A DNA stretch of 64,000 bases, taken from NCBI GenBank assembly GCA_021018995.1, contig CM037588.1, positions 89,626,765-89,690,764 of the forward strand, written 5' to 3'. Positions 47,169 to 59,600 of the stretch are shown here, piece after piece. Made by a program: the position numbers and the translations under genes. This stretch comes from Chloranthus sessilifolius (lineage: Eukaryota > Streptophyta > Magnoliopsida > Chloranthales > Chloranthaceae). The first letter of the stretch is position 1. Each line of letters opens with the position of its first letter. The notes below the pieces were generated by a model. The model made no database searches, was not told the origin of the DNA, and saw nothing but the letters and a program-made list of their open reading frames with translations.

Positions 47169-49544
47169 AAGGTAGATTGAAGATGACAGAGCAGCAAGCC
47201 TAAAATATGCACAATCCTGCAAGCTATAGGGCCTGTTGTAGCAAGTTTTGATAAGTAAGAGTTTGTCCCATAGGGAAATTGATCTTAAGCTCCAAGGGAG
47301 CCATCTTTAGTAGGCCCTCCAGATCTGACTACAGATCTGGCAATCCTAAATGGAAGGGGATTTGGGGTCACTAAAGTCTAAATTCTAAGGTATCCTAATG
47401 TCTAGACTATAGAAAGGTTTAAGAAAGAAGATGGAGTGAGAAAATAAATATAAAAGGGTGAGAAGTATGCTATTAGGTTCAGATCTGATGGGTTTCATGA
47501 CTCAAATTCAGATTTGCTGCTATAGAAGTCCTGTCCAGTGGCTACATTATCACCATTGAGGAGAAAGAATCCAACTCATCTCTGTGCCATGATCCAATCC
47601 CTTTATGGTTATAACCTGTCAACTTAAATGGTCACAGATTATCCAATTGGGGAACCACAGTCCAGAGATGGATCAAAACGAGTTTATCATTGTAGGCACT
47701 ACTTCATGCAGGATACAAGCATAAGAATCCATAGGGAACCTCAACCTCTAAAGTGCTATGTGTGGGGCTAGGCCTGTATGGGAGCATGTTAGCCTGCATG
47801 ACATAGAACCAAAGAAGAAGTTGAGTGCAAAGCCTTAGATCCAAATGTCCCACCTTTAGAGAGTTTGTAGTGATCTAGTCGCAAGCCTACAATCTCTATA
47901 ACCAAACCAGATTACCCATCTGATGGCGGGTCTATACACATACAGGGGAGTTTATCTCAGCACAATCTCTCACAGGGCTAGAAGCACAAGTGCAGAGAAG
48001 AATAATCTATCTTGAGTCTGTGGGTTGGCTTCACCCTAAGGCTATAACCTGTCCACTTAAATGGTCACAAACTATCCCAGAGGCTATCCTCCTCACAAAG
48101 CTCAAGATAGAACAAGAGACATTGCTGCCACCACCATGTTCACAAGGCTACAAAAGCTCATTGCTCCCTTGGGGACTTCAGATCTAGTGGGTCCTGTGGT
48201 GGGGCTAGGCCTGTATGGGAGCATATTAGCCCAGACACACAGGTCACTTGGATCTGAATAAACCATGAAATCAGTCCTCCATTGCTTGCAATATGTCTTA
48301 GCAATGGAGGATCTCAAGACAACAGCCTTGTACAGAACAACTCACAAAAATCCCATAAAAGTAAAGCACCCTATCATGAAACTCCATTAATCTATTCCAA
48401 ATAGTCATACAAAGGCATAGCCAGCAACTGCTGGACTATGGAGAGAAGAAAAAGTAAAAAGAAAAATACCTAAAACTTACTAGAAATATGCAGCTACTAC
48501 AAGAAGAAGAAGAAGATAGACTAAATTCTATTCTCAGCAGAGAGTCCTCTAAACCTAAACCAGGCTTAGGTTTATATAGCAGTTAGTTTGGCGGCGCATT
48601 AGGGTTAGGAAACCCTAATTTTAACGATGTCACATGGCCTAATATTATCCCTTGGATGCCTCGAGGCGTGTGCATGGAACTTGGAGCATTGGAATGCGTG
48701 CCCTAATTACTGAAAGTTCCCAAAATATCCTCTGCAGAGGTGAGGGAGAGTTAGAGTTCAGAGGCTCGCCAGGTAGTACTGGTTTCCAAGACTGTCGCAT
48801 GGTAGCACGAACTTCGCGAGGTTGGATTAGCTTGAAATTCTAGCCGTCGCAGGGTTGTCTTAGTTACAGCTGAAGCAGTCACGCGATAGAGCATTGAATC
48901 CTCGCTGGATTGCTCTAATCTTCACAGGATTGGTCTTTCCTTCTGAATGGCACGAGAATCGCGCGAGCAATTTGTTTCTTGAAGGATCTTCGCGAGGATG
49001 TGATGTGCATTGGTCTCTGAATTGCGCGAGAAGTTTTTCTAAAGTTTTACATCTCGCAGCCACTGCGCGACAGCTGCGCGCTGAAATACCTGGAGCTCTC
49101 TCTCCTCAATTGATCTGAGTGAACTGCGTGAGGTTTGAGAGCTGCTTTCTTGGGCTGCACGAGACTGCATGAGTAGTTATATTTGAGCTTTGCGAGAGAT
49201 GCGTAAAGTATGATTCTGAAGCCCCTCTGTCTCTCAACTGTGTGAGAACATTGCAGGCTATTGGAAAGGAAGTTTTGGGAGGCTCGCGAGGACCGCGCGA
49301 GACTTAATTTCTGAATCCTTTAAAGCTTATAAAAGCTGCGTGAGGTTCAATTCTTGTCTGGGTTCAGCTTTCATCCTTTTGAGGGACTTCTGGGGCAAAA
49401 GTGGGCTCCTTAACAGGGTTCAGGCCTTATTGCAGCTGTTGTTTATTATCTACAGAAATGACTTAACACACATTTATTAGATGACTAAGGGTCTAACAGA
49501 GGCTAAGTTAAGGGGTGAAAAGTGGGGCTTTTCATGTCTTAACA
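47166..49544 (-). mobile_element. Family-C LTR, inverted (Athila-like)
   Basis: The reverse complement of the LTR at 49947-52437. The 5' terminus, TGTTAAGACATGAAAAG on the minus strand, is exact at 49544. The other end is approximate (47150-47166). It has a minus TATATAA at 48572-48578. U3 (48812-49345) is packed with CGCGAG-type motifs, and R/U5 holds two copies of a GGGGCTAGGCCTGTATGGGA block. It splits family-B protease from the G-patch segment. There is no PBS in this orientation, so it is a solo LTR or a decayed end. No 5-bp target duplication could be recognised. Confidence 0.85.
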
Positions 49545-49914
49545 GGACTCCATCGTCCTTACATATGCTGATGCGCCCCTCTAGGGGATGGATACTGATT
49601 ACGTGACGAGCATTTCAACCGCTCATGATTATGTGCTAAAGCCGGGTCATATCCCTGATGAGACAACCATTGCGGAAGTCCGTCCCCCTACCCCTCCTAG
49701 TTTTCCCCTAATGCCTCGACAAAAATTAATGAGAAGAGAGGTTGGCCCAGACCTCACTAAACTCTATGCCATTAACCCTACCGCGACAAAAGGGTGGGAC
49801 CTTATGTACCAACTTGGATACATTCCCCACACCGGACTTGATAAAAATAAGCAAGGTTGTGTAGGACCCATTGTCCCAATGCAAATATGTAAGTACGTAG
49901 GGTTAGGTTACTAA
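49545..49914 (+). pseudogene. Family-B polyprotein, G-patch-like segment
   Basis: Polyprotein resumes immediately after the LTR (DSIVLTYADAPL, a stop, then MDTDYVTSISTAHDYVLKPG). It includes the block GWDLMYQLGYIPHTGLDKNKQG and ends CKYVGLGY at 49912. That is the G-patch-like motif found between protease and RT in Tat/Ogre polyproteins (usually GLGK; here GLDK). It is interrupted 30 bp later by a family-C LTR. Confidence 0.75.
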
Positions 49915-49946
49915 TCGGACGACCCGCAAGCCAACTTGTCCCGTAC

Positions 49947-52437
49947 TGTTAAGACCTGAAAAGTACCACTTTTCATCCCTTAACTTAACCGCTGTTAGAC
50001 CCTTAGTCATTTAATAAATGTGTGTTAAGACCATTTTGTAGGTAATAAGTAGCAGCTGCAGATAAGGCCCTAACCCTGCTAAGAAGCCTACTTTTGCACC
50101 AGAACTCCAAGCAACTGGTAACCCATTCACAAAGGAAAGAAACACCAAGGTAGAACACACCTAGATGTACACATTGAATGCCCAAGTGGGCCTCAAAAGT
50201 TTCTCAGAAGAAAGGAAGTTAGACCCAGACAGAGAACTTGGCTGCAGCATAGGCAAAGCATAACAGCAACAAGTCAAGAAATGAGCCTTGCGCAGATGTC
50301 GCAATGTTCAAGTGATTCAGAGAAAAATGCTTAGCGTAGTTGTCGCGAGTTTCTCAAGGCAGCACACCAATTGCTCGTGTTGTTCTCATGTAAATTAATG
50401 ACAGAAGGGCTCGAGAAGCAGGCTTCACGCAAATCTCACGAGCCTCAGTTGTAAGCGCTCGCACAGTCTCGCGCGACTCAAGAGAGGAGCATTTAACCCT
50501 CGCACGATTCGCTCAGACAAGCTGAGGAGAGAGAGCTCCAGGAACTTCTGTGTGCAGTGGCCACGGGATGTAGATCTTCAGGGGACTGCTTGTGCAATTC
50601 AGAGGCTGATGTAATTGCTTCTTCGCGGGGATCCCCGCGAGATTCACTAAGGAACGAACTGCGTGCGTGATTCCCGCGCCACTCAAATGGAAAGCGCAAA
50701 TCCCATGACGACTAGAGCATTCCCGTGATGACCAAACTATCTATCCTGCGACTGCAGGAGCTTCAAGTCAATTCAATCCCACGACGACCACTCTATCATG
50801 CGACAAGACCTAGAAATCGTTGCTACCTAGTGAGGCTTGGGATCTTAACTTTCCCCCACTTCTGTAGGGGCAGTCTAAAAACTTCTAGCAACTAGGGCAC
50901 ACACTCCAATGCTCAAATCCACATGCACAAGCCCCGAGGCATCCAAGGAATAGAAATGAGCCATGTTTGTATAATTAAAATTAGGGTTTTCCTAACCCTA
51001 ATGCTCCCATAGCCGACTGCTATATAAGCCTAAGCCTAGTTTAGGTTTAAAAGGGGGGAGGTGAGGGCAGAATTCCTCCGATCTTCTTGAATCGGCTGTA
51101 GAGTTCCAGTAGACTAAGGTTAGGGATTAGGCAGCATCTTTTTCCTTTTTCTTCTCTCCATAACCCATCACTTGCTGGCTATGCCTTTGTATGTCTATTT
51201 GGAATAGTTTTAATAAAGTTTTATAATAGGATATTATACATGTATGGGATTGGTGTTTGAGGGTTGTTCTGTACAAGGTAGCTACCTTGAGATCCTCCAT
51301 TGCTAAGTTGTATTGTAAGCAATGGAGGATTATTTTTAAGGGTTTACACAGATCCAAGTGACCTGTGTGTCCAGGCTAGTGCACATATGCAGGCCTATGC
51401 CCCACCACAGGATCCACTAAATCTGAATCCCCATGGGAGCCTGAGCTGGTAGCCTTGTGAACATGGTGGTGGTAGTAATCTACTTGCTCTGTCTTAGATC
51501 TCTGTGAGGAGGATAGCCTCTGTGGATAGTCTGTGGCCATTTAAGTGGACAGGTTATAGCCCTAAGGTGAGGCCAATCCACAAATCTAAGACAAATTCTT
51601 CTTCTCTGCACTTGTGCTTGTAGCCCTGTGAGAGATTGTGCAGAGACAGGCTCCCCTGAATTTGTATAGACCCACCATCAGATGGCAGATCTGATCTGGC
51701 TGTAGAGATTGTAGGTTTATGACTAGATCACTGCTGTCTCTCTAAAGCAGTGAACAGCTAGATCTGAAGCTAGTACTCGAACTCTTGCTGGTCCTGTGTG
51801 TCCAGGCTAGTGCACATATGCAGGCCTATGCCCCACACACAGAACTTTAGAGGTTGAGGTTCCTATGGATTCTTGAGCTGGTAGCCTGGATGAAGTAGTG
51901 CCTCCAATGATAAACATGTTCCGACCCATCTATGGATTGTGGTTCCCCTATTGGATAGTCTGTGACCATTTGAGTCGACAAGATTGGATCATGGCATAGG
52001 GGTTAGTTGGATCCTTTCTCCTCTGTGGTGATAATGTAGCTATTGGACAGGACTTCTATAGCAGTAGATCTGAGTCTGAGTTATAAAACCCATCAGAACT
52101 GTACCTAATAGCTTACTTCTCACCCTTTTTATATTGATTTTCTCACACTTCATCATTCTTCTCAACCATTTCTGTAGTTTAGGCATTAGGTTACCATAGG
52201 ATTTATATAATAGTGACCTTAAATCTCCTTCCATTTAGGATTGCCAGATCTGTAGTCAGATTTGGAGGGCCTACTAAAGATGGCTCCCTTGGAGCTTTAG
52301 ACCATTTTCCCTGTGGGACAAACTCTTACTTATTAAAACTTGCTACAACAGGCCCTATATCTTGCAGGTCTTGATTTCTTTCAGATGTGCTGAATCCATC
52401 TTTGTTTCTTTTCACACTGGAGAAATAATAAACAACA
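49947..52437 (+). mobile_element. Family-C LTR, forward copy (Athila-like)
   Basis: Starts TGTTAAGACCTGAAAAG and ends AATAAACAACA, 2491 bp. U3 has a CG-rich motif cluster (50285-50815), TATATAAG at 51021, and an internal duplication of about 431 bp (CTGTGTGTCCAGGCTAGTGC at 51363 and 51794). A PBS follows, so this was the 5' LTR of an element. The interior after about 52500 is lost and family-B sequence resumes, which implies a deletion. Confidence 0.9.
51021..51027 (+). promoter_or_regulatory. TATA box of family-C LTR
   Basis: TATATAA in CTGCTATATAAGCC, mirrored in both inverted copies. Confidence 0.6.
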
Positions 52438-52443
52438 AGTTTT

Positions 52444-52462
52444 TGGCGCCGTTGCCGGGGAT
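52444..52462 (+). other. Primer-binding site, perfect tRNA-Asp complement
   Basis: TGGCGCCGTTGCCGGGGAT is exactly complementary to the 3' end of plant tRNA-Asp including CCA, and is the typical site of Athila-group elements. It follows the LTR end after AGTTTT. Confidence 0.92.
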
Positions 52463-52539
52463 TTTTGATCTATTAGTAGACCCTAGATTTTTGTATTTTT
52501 TTTTCACCAAAATGGTCTCTATATGACCACTTCGCCTAT

Positions 52540-54037
52540 GGGACCACTGAGAAAGCAGATGTGCCAAAGCATAAGGAAGTGTCCTTCACTAGATCCCAAG
52601 AAGTAGAAATTGAGCGAATGATTAAAGTGTTCAATGATTTAACCAATTTAAAGGATGATATTGATAAATTGCTTGAAGGAGTCAAGCCCATATTTGACAC
52701 TAAGGAATTTGCAGAAGAGAGGAGAGAAGAACCTCCAGAACTCGACCCACGAGTAGAAGATTGGGAATCCACTAATGACGAAGATTTTCACATAGCAACC
52801 TTGCAAGATAGTGAAGTGCACTTACGCTTAACATGGGAAAAAGATGACACTCCATAAGAAAATACTAACTCATATAGCATCCGCCTCGGCCTTTGCCTTG
52901 AGGGATGGGAATGCCCTTGGGACTCCCCTTGTATCACTTACCCATACCAACCCCGCTGTAGGGTATGTGCCAGCATATTAGAGCACTTCGCTAGTTGGAC
53001 CCGACACTATATGATAGAAGAATTGAATCACTCCAACGTCATGACCACCGACACAAGTAATGACCTACCAGCTCAACTGCCGACACAAGAAGTAGAAAAT
53101 CCCAACGGTCATCCGGTTGACCTAGGGGGAAACACTCTCATTGCCCTCATAGAATTTGAAGAGGAACTTGAACTAGATACTTCAACATCCCCAGATTCGC
53201 TACAACTCTAAATATTTTGGAAATCTCTATAGAAAGAGTGGCAACCTCCCCCGAGTGTTGACGAGAACTACTAGATATACCTCCCGACACTTGAGTTAGC
53301 AGAGCGAGCTTATCTAGGACTTCAAGCACTATCAGATCAAGAAGATGAATTTGATATTGTTTTTTACTTTAACCTAGAAGGATGGAAATGTCCTTAGGGA
53401 CCCCCTGCATTCTTCACCATTATCAACCTCGCTACCGAGCATGCGCGCTCATCCTAACATATTATGAAGATCAAGGGAAAGAACTTGCTACCCCTGAGGA
53501 TCCTTAGGTCCTTAGGGAGATTCCCCTTGGTGAGAAGAACAACATTATTATAACCCCGATGATGATAGTTCAATTGACTACGATCTTCAGATCTTCTTTG
53601 AAGAAGAGGCGATCAATGTGGCAGGAGAAGTCCAAGCGTTAGTGCCGCTGTCACCAGCATCACTCATTCAAAAGATCTCATCATATGAGGACTCAAAAAA
53701 AAATACCAAATTCACATCAAGTTCTTATTTCTCGAAGAATCGCCCGAACGGCTCTAACAGCCATCTCGCTCCCTCAACTAGAGGAAGCAATTCTCCCGAT
53801 GCCCCTTGAGGCGACCGACCCTATACCATATTTATTATCAAAAATCAAAAAAATTAAAAAAATAGAAAACCCTAAAAATTCAAAAATATAAAACCCAAAA
53901 AATTAGAAAACCCCAGAAAAGAAAGGGAACTCTTCGTCTCGAACCAAATTTGAGGCCAACAAGGAGACTTTTCTCCTAAGGTTTCTATCCCATTCCCCGT
54001 ACGAGGACGTAAAGCATCCGAGCTAAACAACAAGCCA
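52540..54037 (+). pseudogene. Family-B polyprotein linker between G-patch and RT
   Basis: Acidic, low-complexity pieces: 52561-52857 (EIERMIKVFNDLTNLKDDIDKLL, then EERREEPPELDPRVEDWE) and 53011-53211 (LIALIEFEEELELDTSTSP). GRPR-like repeats of LCLEGWECPWDSPC / NLEGWKCP occur at 52885 and 53375. Acidic linkers of this kind precede RT in Tat elements. There are several stops. The strand and position fit the same polyprotein as the segments on either side; no catalytic domain is visible. Confidence 0.6.
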
Positions 54038-55740
54038 GTGATCATACTGGATGAGATACTTCATGACTTTGAGAGAAGAATTAGTAGTCTTGACCTTCAC
54101 CTTACAAAAGATCTCTCAGTCATAGATTGTGCCGATGAAGGGTTACCTTTCGCAAACTCAGGTCCCCAGTGTAGCAATTTTATAGTATACGAACTTACCG
54201 AGGACGAAGAAAAAATACCAGTTGCCAAGGAGGCACTGGACTTCCAACGGATTATCAAGCATTTCGATAAGCAAACCCAAGCTATCGTGGAACCCACGGA
54301 AGAACTTAACTTTGGCACTGAAGAGAAACCCAAGAAGCTACTGATTAGCGCAACACTCAACTTCAAGGAATGCCAACAAATTACACAAGTCCTATAAGAA
54401 CACCTCGATTCCTTCGCATGATCCTATGAGGACATGCCTGATTTAGACCCAAATTTAGTAGAACATCGCCTCGTCTTGGAACAAAGCCTATTAAGCAGAA
54501 ACTCCGCAGGATGCACCCATGAACCGCCCTCCAAGTTAAAGAGGAAGTCGACAAGTTACACAAAGCCAAATTTATTCGAGTCATCCTCTACCCCAAATGG
54601 GTCGCCAACATATGACCTATCGCCAAGAAAGACGACAGAGTATGGGTTTGCATCGACTTCCGGAACCTCAATCAGGCATGCCCACAAGATGACTTCTCAC
54701 TTCCACAAATTGACACTCTAGTCGACAACACCACTGCACATGAGATGCTATCCTTTATGGACGATTTCTCTGGATATAATCAGGTCAAATTAGTAGAGTC
54801 CGACTAAAAGAAGACTTCCTTCACCACACTATGGGGAACATACTGTTACGTTGTTATGCCTTTGGGGCTCAAGAACGCAGGAGACACATATCATCACGCC
54901 ATGATGGCTATCTTTCACGACATGATGCATAAGTGTGTAGAAGTCTACGTCGATGACATATTAATGAAGTCCCAAACGCGAGTAGGACATGTTGAAGCAC
55001 TTCGGCTGGTATTATAAAGAGCTAAGAAATTCTAGCTAAAAATGAACCCGAAGAAATATGTCTTCAGGGTCACTTCTAGAAAATTACTTGGTTTCATAGT
55101 TAGCAAGCGAGGGATCGAAGTTGACCTTGTAAAAGTCAGAGCCATCCTCGAGATGCCGCCTCCTAGTAATATCAAAGAGTTACGATGCCTGATAGGAAGA
55201 TTACAATTCATCAAAAGATTTATCTCTCAGCATTCGGATAGATGCGATCCTTTCTACAAACAACTTAAAGGAGGAACTGAGTACAAATGGGATGATCAGT
55301 GTCAACAAGTCTTCGACAATATCAAGAAGTACTTCCTTAACCTGCCAATACTATCGCCACCAATTCTCGAAAGACCCCTAATTCTATACCTCTCAGCGAA
55401 CAACAAAGCAATGGGAGTAATTCTGGAAAAATATGAAGAAGACGGCAAGAGAGAGAAGGCTATCTATTACCTCAGTAGGACAATGGTCGAATATGAATAC
55501 AAATAAACTTCAATGGAGAAGACTTACCTCACATTGGTGTGGGGCTCTACCAAATTATGACACTACTTCGGAGCACATAAAATACTAGTATTAGCCTGAA
55601 TGGACCCTCTGAAGTGCGTATTCGAAAAGCCCACAACATCAGGAATGATCGCTCGTTGGCATATGCTCCTGCAAGAATTTGATATCACTTACGTCACACA
55701 GAAATTGATCAAAGGATAAGCGGTCGCTGATTACCTCGTA
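54038..55740 (+). pseudogene. Family-B reverse transcriptase and RNase H
   Basis: The pre-RT segment (KKLLISATLNFKECQQITQVL, then YEDMPDLDPNLVEHRL) is typical of Tat pol. The RT fingers are frameshifted around 54500-54720. Then come FMDDFSGYNQVKL, MPLGLKNAGDTY and the polymerase motif YVDD at 54946-54957, followed by the thumb (KYVFRVTSRKLLGFIVSKRGIE). The connection and first RNase H run in the open piece 55042-55506 (LRCLIGRLQFIKRFI, YLSANNKAMGVIL, IYYLSRTM), then WHMLLQEFDITYV. Stops occur near 54420, 54616, 54806, 55016, 55504 and 55557. Confidence 0.9.
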
Positions 55741-56240
55741 GATCTCCCACTGCTGAGTGATGAGTGCGTGTATGCTAATTTCCCTGATGAGGCCCTATTC
55801 ACGATTCATAACGAAGAGCCTGGTAAGACCTCATGGATTCTTTATTTTGATGGTGCTCTAAATCACAAAGGAAAATGCATCAGGATAGTCCTCCTAGGCC
55901 AAGAAGGAGTTGTCATACCTAAGGCTTTTCTACTAGATTTCCCTGTCACTAACAAGTCGCAGAATACGAAGCCTTTATAGATGGACTACGAGCAGCACTA
56001 CAATTAGGTATTAAACATTTAAAAACTATCGGTGATTCCAAACTAGTAATTTCACAAGTCATAGGAGAATGGAAAACTAAGGAAAGGAGACTAATAGCAT
56101 ACCTAGAAACCACTCAACATTTAGTAAAGAAATTTGAAAGAATCTCTTTCACACACATCCCTAGATTAGAAAATGAGCTCACAGATTCCTTAGCCACGCT
56201 AGCCTCGGTCATCCAAATATCCATCGGGTAAAATACCAAG
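55741..56240 (+). pseudogene. Family-B archaeal-type RNase H (Tat lineage hallmark)
   Basis: A second RNase H follows the first. It shows WILYFDGALNHKGK (first acidic residue), EGVVIPKAF, then after a one-base frameshift near 55963 EYEAFIDGLRAALQLGIKH, TIGDSKLVISQVIGEWK (third acidic residue), RISFTHIPRLENELTDSLATLAS. The FDGA, EYEA, GDS and HIPR...N..D blocks are those of the archaeal-like RNase H that distinguishes Tat/Ogre elements among Ty3/gypsy elements. It would help degrade RNA in RNA:DNA hybrids during reverse transcription. Confidence 0.88.
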
Positions 56241-57691
56241 ACCATTTTAATCGAAAAGCTGACAGTACCTGCCCACGAGGTAGCATGGACCGTCAAGAGA
56301 GAATCACCCATCCTCCCCACAAGTACAGGACCCAAAGAACCAATCACCCCAGAAAAGCACGTCAAGATAGAAACTGAAGTCGCTATATTCAGATTTGAAA
56401 AATTACCGACCGACGATGGACAACCATGGTATTTCAACATCTGGAACTTCTTGAAATATCAACACGTCCCTCCATATGCCACGCAGATCGAACAAAAGAC
56501 TATAAGGAACTGATGTGCTCGATTCTGCATACTCGACAAAATATTATACAAAGAAGCCTTCACTAAAGGATTATTACTACGATGCGTCACGACTGCCGAA
56601 GGATAATACATCATCTGAGAAGCACACGCTAGTGCCTGTGGCTCCCACTCTGATAGACAGAGACTCGCCGATCAAGTTACATGATAAGGCTACTTCTGGG
56701 CGACAATGATCAGAGATTGCCACCTCTACGTCAAATCCTGCAAGCAATGTAAGAACACGTCGCACTCGTCAAAGCTCTATCAGTTGCATTGAATACTATG
56801 ACCTCACCATGGCCGTTTTTTATGTGGGCCTTCGATGTCATTGGACCTTTCATAGACACCGTTGGAAACACTCACAAGCACGTGTTTATACTTACAGCGA
56901 CCGAATACTATACTAAATGGGCAGAAGTTGAATCCTATGTCAGAATCACCTCTTCAACACTCGTAAAGTTTATTATTTGAAATATCTTCACCAGGTTTGG
57001 AGTACCCAGGATGTTTGTCACTGACAACGGACCACAGCTCCTCGTGAAAAAGATGAAGAAGTTATGCAAGAAGTACTGCATCGATCTATGCCACTCATCA
57101 CCATTCTACCCTTAAGGCAATGAACAGGCAGAAGCTACGAACAAAATACTGATTCGAATCCTAAAATGCATAGTAGAAATGAGCAATGGAGCCGACTGGC
57201 CTTAACGACCATCAGAAGCACTCTGAGCTTATAGAACCTCTATTCGTACGATCACTGGCCAAACTCCCTACCTCCTTACCTACGGGATGGAGGCAGTCCT
57301 ACCATATAAGATACAAGTACCATCCTTACGGATTTAGCTCGATGATGAGCTATCCTTAGATGAGAGAAGAATTGCCCTACTCGCGTAGCTAGAGCAGCTC
57401 GATGAAACACGTCTAAGGGCAGCTGATCATGCTTAGCTATATCAGAGGAGAGTGGCTAGGACTTACAATAAGAAAGTCCTTGAACGAACCTTTAATATTG
57501 AGGAATTAGTCTTGAAGAAAATCATACTTTACAAGCACGCCCATCCGAAAGGAAAACTGAAACTAAAGTGGGAAGGCTCTTATGTCATAACAACCGCATA
57601 CCCTGGAAATGCCTACAAACTGACGAACTGAGATGGGGAATAACTCCCTAGCCCTTGGAATGCCATGTACCTTAGAAAATATTACCCTTAG
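56241..57691 (+). pseudogene. Family-B integrase
   Basis: The catalytic core shows the D,D-35-E triad: Asp in MWAFDVIGPF (codon 56834-56836), Asp in TDNGPQ (57023-57025), and Glu in QAEATNK (57131-57133), 36 codons after the second Asp. The HHCC region (56500-56760) is frameshifted. The C-terminal part continues with [26 protein letters not shown] and KLKWEGSYVITTAYPGNAYKL, ending YLRKYYP near 57690. Stops such as TAA in FYP*GNE and TAG in LLA*LEQ are C-to-T changes. The 3' LTR expected after it is not seen in the window. Confidence 0.9.
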
Positions 57692-59600
57692 TCCTCTGAT
57701 CGTCACATCCCGTGGTTAAATACTTATACTTATCACCCCTGTAGTCGTCGCAACCCATTCATTGGTCGTACACCTTCAATTCTAAGAATATCTTTAAGAC
57801 CTCCGATTTATCGCCCACCTTTTCTCACTCGGGCAATCTGATTAAAGGACTAGTGACCTATCTAACCTCTTTCAAAAGCATAAGTAACACCCGATCCTTA
57901 TTTCCCTTCTCTCTCCATTGGAGGAGATGTTAGAGTAAAAAAAAATGAAGATGTTAGGTTCAATCAAAACTCATTATTCTTACACTAGCAAGATGCTTTC
58001 AAGAATACATACATCGAAAATTTTGAGTGAGAGTATTACGATGAATGAACAAGTCAATGAGCTCAGGGAAGCATAAGAAGACCATGAGGACATCCCTGGT
58101 AACGTTACTAGAAGTGTATAACCAAGCTGCGAGGGAATCCCTGATGTCCCCATACTACTAGATGTCATCGTAAGGTGGCGGGAGGAGGATAGACTCCTGC
58201 TAATCATAGAATGTGACATTTTGATGGTACTGAAACATGACAAAGAGCTCGATCATGGCATCCCGTATCCCCTCTGAGAAAAAAGATTATTATTTATCCC
58301 TTTTGGGAAGTATTAGATATAGACTATTCCCTGCATTACTGAGCCTTACTCGCCTCTTCTATTTTTTTTAATTCGGACGATAAATCAGAAGCCTTACAGG
58401 TTGATCCTAGAAATGAAACTGAAAACTGATGAATGAAGACTGATGCAATCACCTACTATACCTACCATACTTCTCCCTAATAACCATGGGATAGGATGAC
58501 TATCACCCTAGGATAGACCCCCGTATACAACTGACCTAATCAAAGAGACCTCCCTAGTTCGATGATAGTACTGATCAACTTTTCTTCAAAACTAACTCAC
58601 CAAATAACCATGACTGCTTATAGACCAAAAGTGCTCATCTCGAAACAAGAAAAGCTCCATTGCATCTTGACGCTGGGGCATTTTTTTTGGATTAGAAGAA
58701 GAATCAAATCAGAAGTGCCAACTTGTCCACAAAGAAGATGAGGAACGACGAAGTTACCATTCGAAAAGTGCTACCGAAGATACCATACTGCCAATCCTAC
58801 CACGCTCCTACACTGGGGCATTTTTATTTTTATTGTTTTGTTATTATTTCTATCTTAGCTATTTGCTTTCCCTATTGCATTGTTGTCATTTCAAAGAAGA
58901 AAAAAAAAAGAAAAAAAGAGCACATATCCATCTTTTGCAACCAGACTCCGGTTTGAGACACTTATCTCCCTTGACAACTAGCAAGGGGGAGAACAAAAAC
59001 TACTGATAGCATTACTCTCACATGTGCAGATACAAAGCAACCTTCAACCATCATCGGGTCAGCTCAGGAAGCATTCAAGTCGCAATGACGGTCGATGGCA
59101 CTAAAGTAATTAAAAAGCAAAAGTAGTCGCAAGAGGTAACTAAAAGAAGAGGAGCCAATCAGGTACATCTAAACCAAAAATCTCTCTATATATGTCAAAA
59201 TATTTTTATTTCTTTTTACACTTGTCATTGGGGGCATCTCCCTATATATACAACTATGATAGCCTAGATTTCGGCACTCCGAAACTTGTGCCATCAAGCA
59301 TGACCCTCGAGGCCATGCCCCATATGCCTGCACGAAACATGTGGTATATCCACACAACTAGAAAGCAAAACACGGACTAACAAATACATAACTAAAATCC
59401 AGTTCTATAAGATAAAGCCAAAACATGAAGCTCAAAAGGCAGTTCTAATCTCATGCCACAGCATGAGCAAAAGAACTAACCCGAACCATTGGTGACGAAA
59501 CAGTCGTTACCCCAGATGGTTCGCCAAAAGAATATCTCACAAAATATTATATTATCTTATACGTAAGGCTGGATATACCAAGCCATACAATTTCTCTCAT
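57692..59600 (+). other. 3' untranslated region of family-B element and unassigned sequence
   Basis: No coding frame is supported. It contains three CTGGGGCAT-like motifs (about 58674, 58812 and 59231), an A-rich purine tract at 58894-58920 (AAGAAGAAAAAAAAAAG) and GGGGGAGAAC at 58984, which could include a polypurine tract. No family-B LTR start (TGTAGACACYCC) follows, so the element's 3' LTR is missing or lies outside the window. The right part of this region may already belong to the minus-strand element at 59600-61637. Confidence 0.4.

Noticed and set aside
52036-52234. Minus-strand 64-codon ORF in the family-C LTR
   Set aside because: It lies inside R/U5 of the LTR with no domain and no support from the inverted copies.
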